Numbered from the stretch's first letter, positions 1 to 11,046 are shown. The stretch: DNA of 64,000 nt from Perognathus longimembris pacificus (GCF_023159225.1 NC_063162.1:86085438-86149437); one strand, 5' to 3'. Notes: a model not told the origin generated them from the sequence alone. Translations and numbers: made by a program.

Positions 1-293
1 AGAAAACTTAGGACAGGGAAGCAATAGCCGAAAGATAAATAGCTGTTTCTTCATGAAGTAATGAAAATACTCTCAAGTTGCCTATGGTCAATATTGCACT
101 TTTGGGCAAATATGCTGTATTACTAAATTGTGTACTTTAAAGGGGAAATAGTACAACATATGAAACATGTCTCAAAACTGCTTCCTGAAAAGTACTATCA
201 GAAAACCATGAGCCTAAACCTTTATATTCATGGCCTTGGCACATGCCAGGCCCAAGCTAAAGGATCTCCAAGCATCACCCATCCCCTGAGGTC
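1..293. other. Unassigned sequence
   Basis: I see no recognisable gene or repeat here. The short open frames have no family resemblance. Confidence 0.4.
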
Positions 294-750
294 GTTATGC
301 CCAGATTTGGGGTCCCCAAAAACCACCAAGGAGCCACTTCCGATGCAAACGCACGAAGTCTTTATTGCAAGCTCAAGCCTGGGTTCATGAGGATCATCAC
401 TGACACAGTGTGAATCGAAAGCCCTGACCCTTCAGTTAGCAGGGTTTATAAAGGTAAAAGCTTAGCCCAGATGTAGGGGCTTGACACAGGGGGTGGAGTA
501 AGCAACAAATGAGCAAGTGTGGCATAGAAGCAGAATTTGGGGGTCAGGTTGACCTAATAATCAAGATGGAGTCAGCTCTATTCCCCCCAACATTCCCTAC
601 CATGTTTCCCTAATCAAGATGGAGTCAGCTCTACAAGGTCTGCTATCCTGGCTCCTACCACCTTCCAGGGAAACTCATTTGAAAGCCAATGAGTACCCAT
701 ATTCACACCCCTCAGCAACTCTGTCATAGCTAGGCCCTGCCTTCCCTACA
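294..750 (-). mobile_element. LTR, family C (ERV1-like), antisense
   Basis: Read on the minus strand this starts TGTAGGGAAGGC, has a TATA-like TTTATAAA (about 445-455) and a polyadenylation signal AATAAA (about 362-367). Its middle part (GGTCAACCTGA, CCCCAAATTCTGCTTCT, CAAGCCCCTACATCTG) matches the plus-strand LTR at 60130-60455. A 22-bp direct repeat inside U3 occupies 559-580 and 612-633. The downstream end is uncertain. No target duplication was found. Confidence 0.65.
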
Positions 751-1177
751 ATCCTCTTCCTTCTGTTTTGTCCGGTGGCTGTTCAAAGGTGGCTAAAGAA
801 GAGTTCCATCGTGGGGAGGGGAGGGCCAACCCTCGCAACGACTGAGATTCCAAAAGCAAGCTGCACTAAAGGCAAGGGGGACAGGTTGGTCCAGTATTCT
901 CAGAGGAGAGTGGCTTGGAGAGTGGCTGCAGGGTTATCAAAGCACGGGGAGACAAGATGCTCTCCCCAAGGCATGTCTGTGGTGGGGACAGAGTGTGAAG
1001 TCTATCTAAGCCCTTGAGGAATTTGGCTCAGCAAGCCAGTTTCTTCCAGTTTTGGGGTAAAACTAGATGGTTCTTTAAGAAGTGCTTCCACTCTTCTGTT
1101 TGCTGAGAAACACTGACTCCTAACTTTGGTCAGGAGCAAGAGCAAGGCCGGGCATCTCAGATTCCTCCATTTTGTGA
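751..1177. other. Unassigned sequence
   Basis: No family recognised. An 80-codon open frame at 775-1017 has no recognisable domain and is probably chance. Confidence 0.4.
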
Positions 1178-1370
1178 GCTTGAACTCAGGACCTAGGCAC
1201 TGTCCCTAAACTTTTGTGCTCAAGGAAAGCTCTAGCCACTTGAGCCACAGCTCCAGTTTCAGCCTTCTTGCTGCTTAATGGAAGAGAAGAATCCCACAGA
1301 CGTTCCTGTATGTGCTGGCTTTGAACTACAATCCTCAGATTCTCACCCTCCTTAGTAGCTAGGTTTATCA
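1178..1370 (-). mobile_element. 7SL-head/Geo-tail SINE
   Basis: Antisense copy: the reverse complement of the Geo tail (GAGCCACAGCTCCA) is followed by the 7SL-type head (TCCTTAGTAGCTAGG). Diverged and old. Confidence 0.7.
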
Positions 1371-1482
1371 GTGTATATTTCTAATCTACTTTTGTTTCAA
1401 ATATGAGTCAATAAATTGCCTTCATATTCCTCACTATTACAAAGCCACATACAAGTCAGTCAAACATCAATTTTTATCTGAC

Positions 1483-1518
1483 CTCTCTCTCTCTCCTCTC
1501 TCTCTCTCTGTCTCTCTG

Positions 1519-1573
<55 letters not shown>
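1483..1573. repeat. (CT)n microsatellite
   Basis: About 90 bp of nearly pure CT dinucleotide, directly abutting a SINE. Confidence 0.95.
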
Positions 1574-1574
<1 letters not shown>

Positions 1575-1754
1575 CAGTCCTAGGGCTTGAACTCAGGGCA
1601 TAGGCACTGCCCCTGAGTTTCTTTTGCTCAAGTCTAGCACTCTACCACTTGAGCCACTTCTGGCTTTTTTTTGTTTATGTGGTTCTGAGGAATCGAACCC
1701 AGGCTTCATGCGTGCTAGGCAAGCACTCTACCACTAAGCCACCTTCCTAGCCCC
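1574..1754 (-). mobile_element. IDL-Geo SINE
   Basis: Antisense copy with both modules: reverse-complement Geo tail (GCCAGTCCTAGGGC) then ID-like head ending CTAGCCCC. Moderately diverged. Confidence 0.8.
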
Positions 1755-2330
1755 TCTTTTATTTGTTTCTAATATCTTTAAGTAGTTATACAAAGAAATT
1801 TCAGGACAACATGTCTATTTATGAGTACAATACACATTGATCAGTGTTACCTCTTCTGGGAAATTTTCATAGGAAAAAAATTATAAGGCAGAACCCAAAA
1901 ACCTGCAAGCACTGCTTTGAGGAAGTCATCTAATTGAGCCCTTGGGTCATTTTTAACCTTATCGGTTCTGAACCTGATCAGCCCTGGGAAAAGGCAGCAA
2001 GGGGTCTGAGTATTGTACAAGCTTCTTTATCAAGCTCTAAGCTTCAAGTCTTCCAGCTTGATTTAGGACATTTAGGACCACCAATATAAAAACTTTTCAG
2101 TAGTCTAAATTTTACAATGTTTGCAAATAGCACTTAAGACTATGACCAAAGTTTTGAGGGCAACAGCAAAATGGAGAAGGAAAACAATGCATTAACTTTT
2201 TGTATTTATGTATTTACTTTGCAGAACTGGGGCTATAAAATCAAGGCCCCATACTTTCTAGGAAATTGTTATACCTTTTAAGCCATGCCTCTGGTCCTGT
2301 GTTATACTTTTTATAAAGTTAAAAAAAAAT
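1755..2330. other. Unassigned sequence with a possible old ID relic
   Basis: A/T-rich. Bases about 2215-2300 resemble a very decayed antisense ID-type element (GGGGCT...AAGCCATGCC), too diverged to call firmly. Confidence 0.35.
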
Positions 2331-2332
2331 CT

Positions 2333-2538
2333 GGGACTGGGAATATAGCCTAGTGGCAAGAGTACTTGCCTCATATGCATGAAGCCCTAGGTTTGATTCT
2401 TCAGCACCAAATATAGAAAAGGCCAGAAGTGGTGCTGTGGCTCAAGTGGCAGAGTGCTAGCCTCGAGCAAAAAGAAGCCAGGGACAGTGCTCAAGCCCTG
2501 AGTCCAAGGCCCAAGACAGGCAAAAAAAAAAAAAAAAA
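2333..2538 (+). mobile_element. IDL-Geo SINE
   Basis: Complete copy: ID-like head, GGCCAGAAGTGG junction, Geo module and an A-tail of about 17 bases. Confidence 0.85.
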
Positions 2539-2636
2539 TCTCTCAATGTAAAGGACTCTCCTGTATTATGAGACTTTATTTTCCCTACTTTGGAAACATC
2601 CAAATATAATATCTTTCATAAAAGGTCAAGGAATCT

Positions 2637-3145
2637 GAGTGTCAGCGGCTCACACCTGTAATCCTAGCTACTCAGGATGTAAGATCTGAGGTTCATGGCT
2701 CAAAGCCAGCCTTGCCAGAAAGTCTGTGAGACTCTTCTCTCCAGCTAACCACCAAAACAGCTGGAAGTGAGGGGGCTGGGGCACTATAGCCTAGTGGCAA
2801 GAGTGCCTGCCTCGGATACACGAGGCCCTAGGTTCGATTCCCCAGCACCACATATACAGAAAACGGCCAGAAGCGGCGCTGTGGCTCAAGTGGCAGAGTG
2901 CTAGCCTTGAGCAGGAAGAAGCCAGGGACAGTGCTCAGGCCCTGAGTCCAAGGCCCACGACTGGCAAAAAAACAAACAAACAAAAAAAAAAAAAAACAGC
3001 TGGAAGTGGAGCTATGGCTCAAGTGGTAGATCACTAGCCTTGAGGAAAACAAAACAAAACAAAACTCAGGCACAGTGGCCAGGCCCTGAGTTCAAGCCCC
3101 AGGACTGGTGCAAACATATGCCACCACCCCCACACACACACACGG
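2637..3145 (+). mobile_element. 7SL-head/Geo-tail SINE, interrupted
   Basis: The head (GGCTCACACCTGTAATCC) runs to 2769 and the Geo tail resumes near 2993, ending in a CA-rich tail near 3142. An IDL-Geo SINE was inserted into the A-rich linker between head and tail. Confidence 0.8.
2770..2992 (+). mobile_element. IDL-Geo SINE (young subfamily) nested in a SINE
   Basis: Carries the diagnostic CTCGGATACACGAGG and GAGCAGGAAGAAGCC. Flanked by a perfect 16-bp target duplication AAAACAGCTGGAAGTG at 2754-2769 and 2993-3008. Confidence 0.9.
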
Positions 3146-3526
3146 AAAATAAAGGTTAGCAAGCTAATGCAAAGACCCCGATCTTTTGCCAAAAAAAAAA
3201 AAATTCGAAATGAAAAATTTCCACAAATCTGGATGCCACTCATCGCAGAATTCTGGAATCCTACCCCAAGGGCTTTCCTGAGTCCTTAGTTGTATCATCT
3301 CTTGTCTGGTAGTAATGGCTGATCTGGAGTGTGAGGAAAGATCCTGAGGTTTGCTGGCTCACTGGGAACAGAGCATGAGCAAACAGTGATACCTGTCATG
3401 CAGTGAAGAAGGGTGACATGAGAGAAGTGGAGGTGGGAGGAGTTAGTGGGAAAGCAGGCAGTCAGAGAATCCAGGGCTGACATATCTTGCAGGATGCATT
3501 TTAAGCTGATAACTGTGGAAAACAAG

Positions 3527-4139
3527 TGTAGGGGAACCCCCTTTTTTGAGTCCCTAGAAACAGCAGGCTTAGACATATGGGCCTGGGGAGGGGCAAACCT
3601 AAGCCGAAAAACAGAAGCCCAAAACAACTGGACCTAGGCAAAAGAAAGGAATGAGGAAGACCACTCAGTTTAGGGGAAGTTCTAGGAAGAGAAATCTTAA
3701 GGCTAAGACTAGTCACACCTAGAACCAGGAATTGTATTGCTTTGATTGCCTTGTGTACCAGAGTTTACTGAAATTGTATTGCTTTGCCTTGTCACTAGAA
3801 TTTACAGAAATCATAATGCTGTGATTGCTTTGATTCCTGGGGTTTACTGAAATTGTAATCACTAACAGTAATTCTGCTTCCTTACTTTGCCTAACCTGCA
3901 AGATCACCTGCATGTGGTAAATATGATTCTCACCCCAGGACCACCTGTGAGTGGTACAGGTGATACCTGCCCTTAAAAGCCCAGCCCTATTTGGCCCCCG
4001 GCGCTGTTTATCACCATCCTGGTGGTGGCCAGCAGATGCTGCACTTAGCTAAATAAATAAAGACTCCTAGCCCAATTGACTAAGTGCTGGTGATTATTTT
4101 TGTGGGTTCAAGGTCCACCTGGGTATCCAGTATGCAACA
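3527..4139 (+). mobile_element. LTR, family B
   Basis: Starts TGTAGGGGAACC, has AATAAA near 4052-4060 and ends about CAACA. It contains degenerate tandem units of roughly 50-55 bp (about 3725-3870, with GTTTACTGAAATTGTA recurring). No clear target duplication. A second, truncated copy lies at 7217-7293. Could be a solo LTR or a fragment. Confidence 0.6.
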
Positions 4140-4199
4140 ACAATAATGAAATGGAAGCCATGAGCTAAAAAGGACAGGAAGTTTAAAAAAAAAATCAGT

Positions 4200-4317
4200 T
4201 AAGTAAGGACAAAAAAAGAGAAAGAAGGAGGAAGAGGAGGAGGTGGTAGAGGAAGAGAAAGAGGAAGAGGAAAAGAAAAAAGAAGAAAGAAGGAGGGAGA
4301 CGGAGAAGTAGTAGTAA

Positions 4318-4352
<35 letters not shown>
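4200..4352. repeat. Purine-rich tract and (TAG)n microsatellite
   Basis: GGA/GAA-rich purine run followed by about 15 TAG/GTA units at 4308-4352. The leucine/phenylalanine-rich antisense open frame here is an artefact of the repeat. Confidence 0.9.
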
Positions 4353-4403
4353 ATGAGGGTGTGGCAGTCTTTAGCACCAAAGCCCTGTATGGAAAAAAGA
4401 AGC

Positions 4404-4642
4404 TGGGTGCTGGTGGCTCACACCTGTAATCCTACTACTGAGGAGGCTATCTGAAGGTCTAGGTTTAAAGCCAGCTTGTACAGAATGATCTGTGGGCCTC
4501 TCATCTCCAATTAAGCAGAAAAAAAAGCTGGAAGAGAAGCTGTCGCTCAAGTGGTAGAATGCTAGCCTTGAGGAATAAAGCTCAGGGACAGTTCCTGTAC
4601 CCTGAGTTCAAGTCTTAGGTCTGGCACACACACAAAAAAAAG
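4404..4642 (+). mobile_element. 7SL-head/Geo-tail SINE
   Basis: Complete head and tail, ending in a short CACACA tail. The head has a small internal deletion. Confidence 0.75.
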
Positions 4643-4774
4643 GACATATACCAATCCCAGGACTGTCTTTGCAGGACCACAAAACTTGCCCAGATAAAAT
4701 AAGTTAAAAATCCTAAACAAAGTCATTGCCTTGGCTCAGTCTTGCTGAGAACCCATTGTGTAGTGTAGGAATTT

Positions 4775-4978
4775 TTTTTTTTTGGCCAGTCCTGGGGCTT
4801 GAACTCAGGGCCTGAGCACTGTCCCTGGCTTCTTTTTGCTCGAGGCTAGTACTCTGCCACTTGAGCCACAGCGCCACTTCTGGACGTTTTCTATATATGT
4901 GGTGCTGAGGAATCGAACCCAGGGCTTCATGTATACGAGGCAAGCACTCTTGCCACTAGGCCATATCCCCAGCCCCAG
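4775..4978 (-). mobile_element. IDL-Geo SINE
   Basis: Full-length antisense copy. Target duplication TAGTGTAGGAATTT at 4761-4774 and 4979-4992 is perfect, so the insertion is fairly recent. Confidence 0.9.
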
Positions 4979-5088
4979 TAGTGTAGGAATTTAATCTTAC
5001 TTTCTGCTTAGGCTCACCTGTTGTTCATTGTCCAAGATGTTCATTCTCCCACTGACTGGGCACAAACTCAGATTACACCATTCGACAT

Positions 5089-5778
5089 TATAATATGGAG
5101 GTCAAACCTGGCCAGCACCATCATTGGCTGTTGAGGGGTGTCAGATTGACTCCATTCTCAGATTAGTTAAAGAGAGCAGAAGCTGACTCATCTTCACTAA
5201 GATCTCCCCACCCTATCCAAGGAACTTCCCCTTCGCTGTGATAAGATTGTGTAAACTGCTTGACCACCTGAGTTGTGGAACATTCAACCTGTGCCCTCCC
5301 ATGAGTAGGCGTATCCACCAGCATCATGTGAGCCCCGCCAAATCCGAGAGCCAAGTCTAACTAAAATGATAGGTTTGTTCAAACAGTTGCTATGAGGCAG
5401 ATTGTAACTCCACTGGCCACGTGCGTGTGATCTGGCATGCTCTGTAAGTGTTGTAACCTCATTGGCCACCTGTGTGTGGCAGGCTTGACCATGTGGTGTT
5501 TGCCTTTATAACCCGACCCTGAGCATGACCCGGGGCGTGCGGTCCCAGCTCCTGAGTCTGGGCTGCGGCCCTGGCTGGCCAGCCTGCTTTTCATGGTTCT
5601 GGTCCCAGCTCCCGAGTCTGGGCCGTGACCCTGGCTGGTCAGTATACTTTTTACTTCCCCAATAAATCCATCTTTTTACTTGAGACTGTCTCTGAGTGGT
5701 GGACTCTTGGAGGGATGGGGGATCCCCCTTCATGCCCCATTACATTGTGGTCCCCTCCCTTGGGGGGACCCCATTACA
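5089..5778 (+). mobile_element. LTR, family A, copy 1
   Basis: Aligns along its length with the LTR at 6409-7067 and ends CCCCATTACA. AATAAA lies near 5660. A 60-bp tandem duplication (5541-5600 and 5601-5660, units starting GGTCCCAGCTC) is absent from copy 2. The first bases are TATAAT, not TGTAAT, and no target duplication was found, so this copy looks older or has lost a terminus. Confidence 0.75.
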
Positions 5779-6408
5779 TGTATCAGAGGGACACTGAAAT
5801 GAGTAATGTATCTGGCAAAGACAACTCCATGATATGCCAGACTCCATAAAACCACATAGTAACAATTGAAAAAAAATGTACTGAGTTCTTCAGCCTTTTA
5901 ACAGAAATACCTGCTGAGCACAGAGAAAAAATCAATGAAATCAAAGAAGTCCATGGTCATCAAGGCTCACTTACTACCTCCTGGGGCTTGATTCACTTCC
6001 GGCGTTAACAAAACCTCTGGGACCTACCAATGTTCAATCCAAAAGGAACACTTGGTCCAGGTAGGCTGACCAGGAAAGGCCTCCATGGAAGGAGCACAGA
6101 ATGGAGCAAATGAAACTAAGCCAACAGCAGGAGTCTTTTTCAAGAAAGCTGATCTTGTGATCTCATCAGCAATTCAAAGTCCAAAGATTAACAAAATAGC
6201 CTAAGAAATACAAAAGAAGGAGGGAAAATCAAGACTGGCTTCATACCAGAAGCAAAGATGGTATATAATAGAATTCTCAGAAAACATATCTTATTGATGC
6301 AAGATTCAAGATTAATAGGTTATTACCTTCATAAATTTGAGAAGGATGATATTTGGGGAATTATCATCTCCATAGAATAGCTTGACTGGGCACAGGACAG
6401 ATCGCTAC
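5779..6408. other. Sequence between two family-A LTRs
   Basis: About 630 bp with no gag/pol-like open frame and no clear primer binding site next to copy 1. Copy 2 has its own target duplication, so this is probably ordinary flanking DNA and not provirus interior. Confidence 0.45.
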
Positions 6409-7067
6409 TGTAATATGGAGGTCAGATCTGGCTAGCGCCATCATTAACTGTGGGGGGGTGTCAGACTGACTCCATCTCAGATTAAAGAGAGCAGAAGCTG
6501 ACTCCCATCTTCACTAAGATCTCCCCCACCCTATCCAGGGAAGTTCCCCTTCCTGTGATAAGATTATGTAAACTGCTTGACCACCTGAGTTGTGAAACAT
6601 TCAGTTCAAGGTTAAACCTGTGACCTCCCATGAGTAGGCATATCTGCCTGCATCATGTGAGCCCCGCCAAATCCATGTGTCAATTCTAACTAGAATGATA
6701 GGTTGGTTCAAACAGTTACTATGAGACAGATTGTAACTCCATTGGCCACGTGCGTGTGATCTGGCATGCTCTGTAAGTGTTGTAACCTCATTGGCCACCT
6801 GTGTGTGTGGCAGGCTTGACTATGTGGTGTTTGCCTTTATAACCTGACCCTGAGCACCGCCGGGGTGCACGGTCCCAGCACCTGAGTCTGGACTGTGGCC
6901 CTGGCCAGTCAGTTCTCTTTTTACTTCCCCAATAAATCCATCTTTTTTACTTGAGACTGTCTCTGAGTGGTGGACTCTTGGAGGGATGGGGGATTTCCCC
7001 TCCCCTCAGACCCCATTACCAGGAATCCCCTCCCTAGCGGGGGGGGGGGGGGGGGGACTCCATTACA
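6409..7067 (+). mobile_element. Solo LTR, family A, copy 2
   Basis: Perfect terminal inverted hexamer TGTAAT...ATTACA and a perfect 5-bp target duplication GCTAC (6404-6408 and 7068-7072). AATAAA lies near 6930, followed by the R-U5 region (GAGTGGTGGACTCTTGGAGGG) shared with family C. A 20-odd base G-run lies at 7038-7056. A solo LTR left by LTR-LTR recombination fits best. Confidence 0.85.
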
Positions 7068-7216
7068 GCTACTTACTATCTGAGCTACACTGGGCTTGCT
7101 AGTGAAACAGGAAACAGACACAGAAGACAGATTTCCATCTAAGACAGCCCCACATTTCATTTGCACCTTATCCAAACTCAAAGATACTAGCTGAAACTGT
7201 GAAACCAAATGAAAGG

Positions 7217-7293
7217 TATAGGGGAACCTCCTTTTTTGAGTCCCTAGAAACAGCAGGCTTAGACAAGGTAGTGGGCCTGGGGAAGGGCAAACC
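7217..7293 (+). mobile_element. LTR family B fragment
   Basis: First ~77 bp of the family-B LTR (GGGGAACCTCC, then TTGAGTCCCTAGAAACAGCA), truncated and fused to a SINE fragment. Confidence 0.6.
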
Positions 7294-7365
7294 ATGAGAC
7301 TCTTATCTGCAATTAACCACCAAAAAGTGGGAAGTGGAGCTATGACCAAGTGGTACTGGTACAGA
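7294..7365 (+). mobile_element. 7SL-Geo SINE fragment
   Basis: Middle of the SINE only (ATGAGACTCTTATCTGCAAT, linker, start of the Geo module). Confidence 0.5.
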
Positions 7366-7739
7366 AGATATGTATTTCATGATAGAATACCATCAGAAAT
7401 AGACTGCAACTACATCTTAAAATTCTAATATACTCCAGATACACTTCAACTGCTTTCCAGAAAGAACCACTCTGAATGTGAAGTCACACCAATGACTCTA
7501 TGGGGATCTTCCCACATATGAAATGCTAAGGACACTTGGCCTTAGCAGTAAAGATCCTCATGAAATCTCTGTTCAACACTTTATTTTTCAGGTTAATTAT
7601 TCTTAGGTATGTAGCAGCTTTTGCTACAGAGCAAGAGAGGTTTCAGTGGCTTTCTGAAGTTTCCAGCAAAAATACAAAGCAGTAAGACAAACAGCCACAT
7701 CTGTAACCGTGTCAGCCCCATGCTGAAGATGTCATGTGC

Positions 7740-7865
7740 ACTGCCTCTTCTAATTCTCACAACTACCCATTTCACAGATGAAGACACTCAGCTTACAGTA
7801 GTGAAACACTAGCATTACAAGATCACCAACATGTTCAAGAGTAATGCTGGAAAGGAAACCCTTGT
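7740..7865 (-). mobile_element. MIR SINE relic
   Basis: Antisense MIR core: TTCTCACAACTACCCATTTC then ACAGATGAAGACACT, matching the conserved MIR region. Ancient mammalian repeat. Confidence 0.6.
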
Positions 7866-8404
7866 CATTAGTACCAGTCATATCTAGATCTCAGTTATAA
7901 CATCACTAACTCATGGGAGCTTGCCCTATCATTCAGTCCATCAAGGTCAAATTCCTAGGTACACTTCCTATGTACCTTTTTCCTTGGTAGCTCTGACCAT
8001 AATTATATTTTTACCCTTATTTGAGTATGAATTGAGTCTCTCGTCACACCAATCAATGCCAAATGTCACAGCTCCTCATATTCTTCTTCACTTAGGATCT
8101 CTGGCCTCTACCATAGTACCAGATACACTGGCATGTACACTGAATGACTGGAGAAAACCAGCACTCAGAATCACTCCAAAGCTAGGCAACAGCACCAACA
8201 AAGCACAGACCGCCCAGTGCTCACAGGTGTGTGAGCTCAACAACACCAGGCAATCAGAGGGACTAGAATGTGTTGAGGTCTTCATCAGGACTAGAAGACA
8301 ATCACAAAACCCAACACTCCAGTGGTGAGACTCAGAAGCATCTTTATTCTGACAGGAGCTGAGCAAGATATGGACTTTGACATCATCTCCTGAGGAGTCA
8401 TGGC
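7866..8404. other. Unassigned, low-repeat sequence
   Basis: No family recognised. Overlapping open frames of 135 codons (7921-8328, plus) and 92 codons (minus) show no domain and no homology I recognise. Confidence 0.4.
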
Positions 8405-8500
8405 ACCAAGGCTCCTGCTAAGTGACCCTGGGTCACTTGCTTAGTCTATTCCCTGTTATCCTCATCTTTAAACTGGTGACTGACAACAGAACTAAACATA
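8405..8500 (+). mobile_element. MIR SINE relic
   Basis: Sense MIR-like stretch: GTGACCCTGGGTCACTTGCT, then CCTCATCTTTAAACTGG. Confidence 0.5.
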
Positions 8501-8940
8501 TACAGTTACTGTATATGTTAAATGTATAGAAAATGCCTTAGACTAAAGGCCATGATCACAATAAACCCATGACAATCACTGCTACTAATGACTCATTTTT
8601 AAAAATTTAAAAAGCACTACTGGTATAAGAGTTAAGGAGTGAGGGCTTGCCTTCCCTGTACATACTTTCTATAAGGCAAATCATTACAATTAAAAGATAT
8701 GTAACTGCACCAATGATTCGCTTTCCCCAGCAATAACCCTGGGTTTCAGCAACCACCTGGGTTACTTTCAGTTCTGAAATCGCATGACTCTTAATCAATT
8801 TACTTTTTAAAGTAGCCCAAGAATGCTGGAATAAAACAGGATTGCATCTTTATTCTAGGTACAATATTAAGCATATAACTTATAAAAGATAGTCTAAATA
8901 TAACTTCGATAGAAAAAGCCACAGTCCATTGTGCTGCAAC

Positions 8941-8973
8941 CCCGCCCCCCCCCCCCCCCCACACACACACACA
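8941..8973. repeat. C-run plus (CA)n
   Basis: About 17 consecutive C followed by CACACACA. Confidence 0.9.
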
Positions 8974-9044
8974 ACCCAGGGTCCCTAGCAGCATTCCTGA
9001 AAGCTGACAAACATCTCTATCTCAAAGGAATAGTCCACCATCCC

Positions 9045-9257
9045 CCACCCCTTTTTTTTTGGTCAATCATGGGGTTTGAATTCCAGGCCTGTGCGCTGTC
9101 TCTGAGCTCTTTTGCTCACAGCTAGTGCCCTATCACTTTGAGCCACAGCATCACTTCCAGTTTTCTGGCTCTCAATTGAAGATAAGAGTCTCACAGACTT
9201 TCCTGCCCTAGTTGGCTTTAAACAACAATCTTCAGATCTCAGCCTCCTGAATATTAA
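9045..9257 (-). mobile_element. 7SL-head/Geo-tail SINE
   Basis: Antisense copy; T-tract, reverse-complement Geo tail, then 7SL head ending at CTCAGCCTCCTGAA. Truncated in the head. Confidence 0.7.
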
Positions 9258-9865
9258 ATGAGTCCTATTTTAACATCTGGTGTTAATTATAACAGTTACA
9301 CAGCTTTTTTTTCTCCTTTCCTCAGAAGGCACAAGCAGCAATAGAGCACTGCTGTTCCTTTTCGGTAAGCTCTTCTTCCTTCAAGAGCAAAAGATTGCAC
9401 TGCACAGTTTCTCCACTCTTTGGCACTGTCACCGTTGCTTTTGTGGCTGCTTGAGGTACAACTCTGAGACAGTGGTAGCAATCACTCTGGCCTAGTTGAG
9501 TCCCTGTCTCTGTTTCCAATGGACCAATAGGCCTTCTGCCTGTGGGCTTGACTACTCCAGTCCCTGCTCCTAATTCAAACCACCAATAATAGGTCTAGGA
9601 AGTAGACTCTGACTCAGGTAAAAGGGAATAAAAGAGAGTACCCCAGCAGCCAAAATGGACTACTGATTTCCAGGTCTGACTGATTGTTCTTGCTAGGAGC
9701 CTTTATCTTTTGTTTTACAATAGTCTTTTGTTCAAGTTGCTTTTTTTTCTATTACTGGCTTTATTAACTTACTATTCCAGAGAACAAGAACCCACCTGCT
9801 CACTACCAATTTAATACAAACATCAAGATTTCAAAGTTGGCAGCTTCAGTTCTATTTGTAAAAAA
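9258..9865. other. Unassigned sequence
   Basis: No confident family. The stretch 9600-9700 (GGGAATAAAAGAGAGTACC) could be a decayed LTR, but there are no paired termini. Confidence 0.3.
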
Positions 9866-9867
9866 GA

Positions 9868-10015
9868 AAGCATCTGGGAGAGGGGAGGAGGAGGAAAAAT
9901 GAGGGAGGAGGTAACATGTTGACATGTTGGACAAGAAACGTACTCACTGCCTTACATATGAAACTGTAACCCCTCTGTACTTCCCTTTGACAATAAAGAA
10001 AAAATATGCTAAAAA
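9868..10015 (+). mobile_element. L1 3' end fragment
   Basis: 3' UTR of an L1 subfamily (GAGGGAGGAGGTAACATG, ACTGCCTTACATATGAAACT, then CAATAAAGAAAAAA). The same sequence recurs near 56548-57262. AAGAAAGCATC at about 9866 and again near 10240 may be the target duplication, enclosing this fragment plus the following SINE. Confidence 0.65.
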
Positions 10016-10035
10016 AGAGAGAGAGAAGGGGGTGG

Positions 10036-10240
10036 GGCTGGAGAGGCTAGGAATATGGCTTAGCTGTAGAGTGCTTGCCTTCCATGCACGAAGCCCTGGG
10101 TTTGATTCTCAGCACCACATAAAGAGAAAAAGCTGGAAGTTGCACTGTGGCTCAAGAGGTAGAGTGCTAGCCTTGAGCAAAAAGAAGCCAGAGACAGTGC
10201 TCAGGCCCTGAGTCCAAGCCCCAGGACTGGCAAAAGAAAG
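10036..10240 (+). mobile_element. IDL-Geo SINE
   Basis: Complete copy ending in an AAAG-repeat tail. Confidence 0.85.
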
Positions 10241-10255
10241 AAAGAAAGCATCCCA

Positions 10256-10504
10256 GTTTGGCACCAGTGGCTGATACCTGTAACAGTAGCTACCCAAAAG
10301 GCTGAGATCTGATTATCAAGTTTTCAAGCCAGCCTGGGGAGTAAAGACTGTGGAACTCTTACCTGCAATTAACCACCAAAAAGCTAGAAGTAGTGGCTGT
10401 GTGTGTGTGTGGCTGTGTGTGGCTCAAGTGGTAAAGTTGCTAGCCTTGAGAAAAAAAAGCTCATGGACAGAGCCGAGGCCCTGAGTTCAAGCCCCAGGAC
10501 CAAC

Positions 10505-10535
<31 letters not shown>

Positions 10536-10545
10536 TTAAAAAAGA
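10256..10545 (+). mobile_element. 7SL-head/Geo-tail SINE with (CA)n tail
   Basis: Full element. A TG-rich expansion sits at the linker (10398-10425) and the 3' end is a (CA)15-like microsatellite (10508-10535). Confidence 0.75.
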
Positions 10546-10739
10546 CCACTCCTTTCACAAATGGCTTCCCTCCTTGTATGACAAATATAAATGAAATGAT
10601 ATCATTTCAGCTATCTTGCAATTAAAAGTAACTTCAAGTATTGTATAATTTTTAAATGTTACAAAGATATTACTAGAACAAGAGACTTGTGTGTCTCTCT
10701 GTATGCGTGATAGCACTAAGTCTTGAGGATTCTGGCTCT

Positions 10740-10915
10740 TGCTTGGCTTTTGCCACATGACTGGTGATCTGCCACTTGAGCTACACCTCCACTGGTAATT
10801 AATTGGAGATAAGAGTCTCAGATTTGTCTGCCCAGACTGGCTTCAAACCATGATCCTCAAATTGAAGCTTCCCAAATAGCTACGATTATAGGCATAAGCA
10901 ACTACTTCCTAGCCC
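10740..10915 (-). mobile_element. 7SL-head/Geo-tail SINE (old)
   Basis: Antisense, strongly diverged. GATCTGCCACTTGAGCTACA marks the Geo tail and AATAGCTACGATTATAGGC the head. Confidence 0.6.
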
Positions 10916-11046
10916 AATTGATAATATTTGAAAAGTGAACCTTTTATTAGGTATATACTACATAAAGTTTCATTTCCTAGGTAAAACAATGGCATTATGG
11001 TTATCTAGAAGAATGCTTTTGTCTTAAGTTTAAATTCTGCACACAA

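Noticed and set aside
4195..4380. Leucine/phenylalanine-rich 61-codon frame resembling a membrane peptide
   Set aside because: It is a translation of the purine/TAG microsatellite.
5089..7067. A provirus with two family-A LTRs flanking a 630-bp interior
   Set aside because: The second LTR has its own GCTAC duplication on both sides, the first lacks a matching flank, and no primer binding site or polypurine tract lies inside.
7921..8366. Overlapping 135- and 92-codon frames as a host exon
   Set aside because: No domain, no splice-site pairing and no family resemblance; unsupported.
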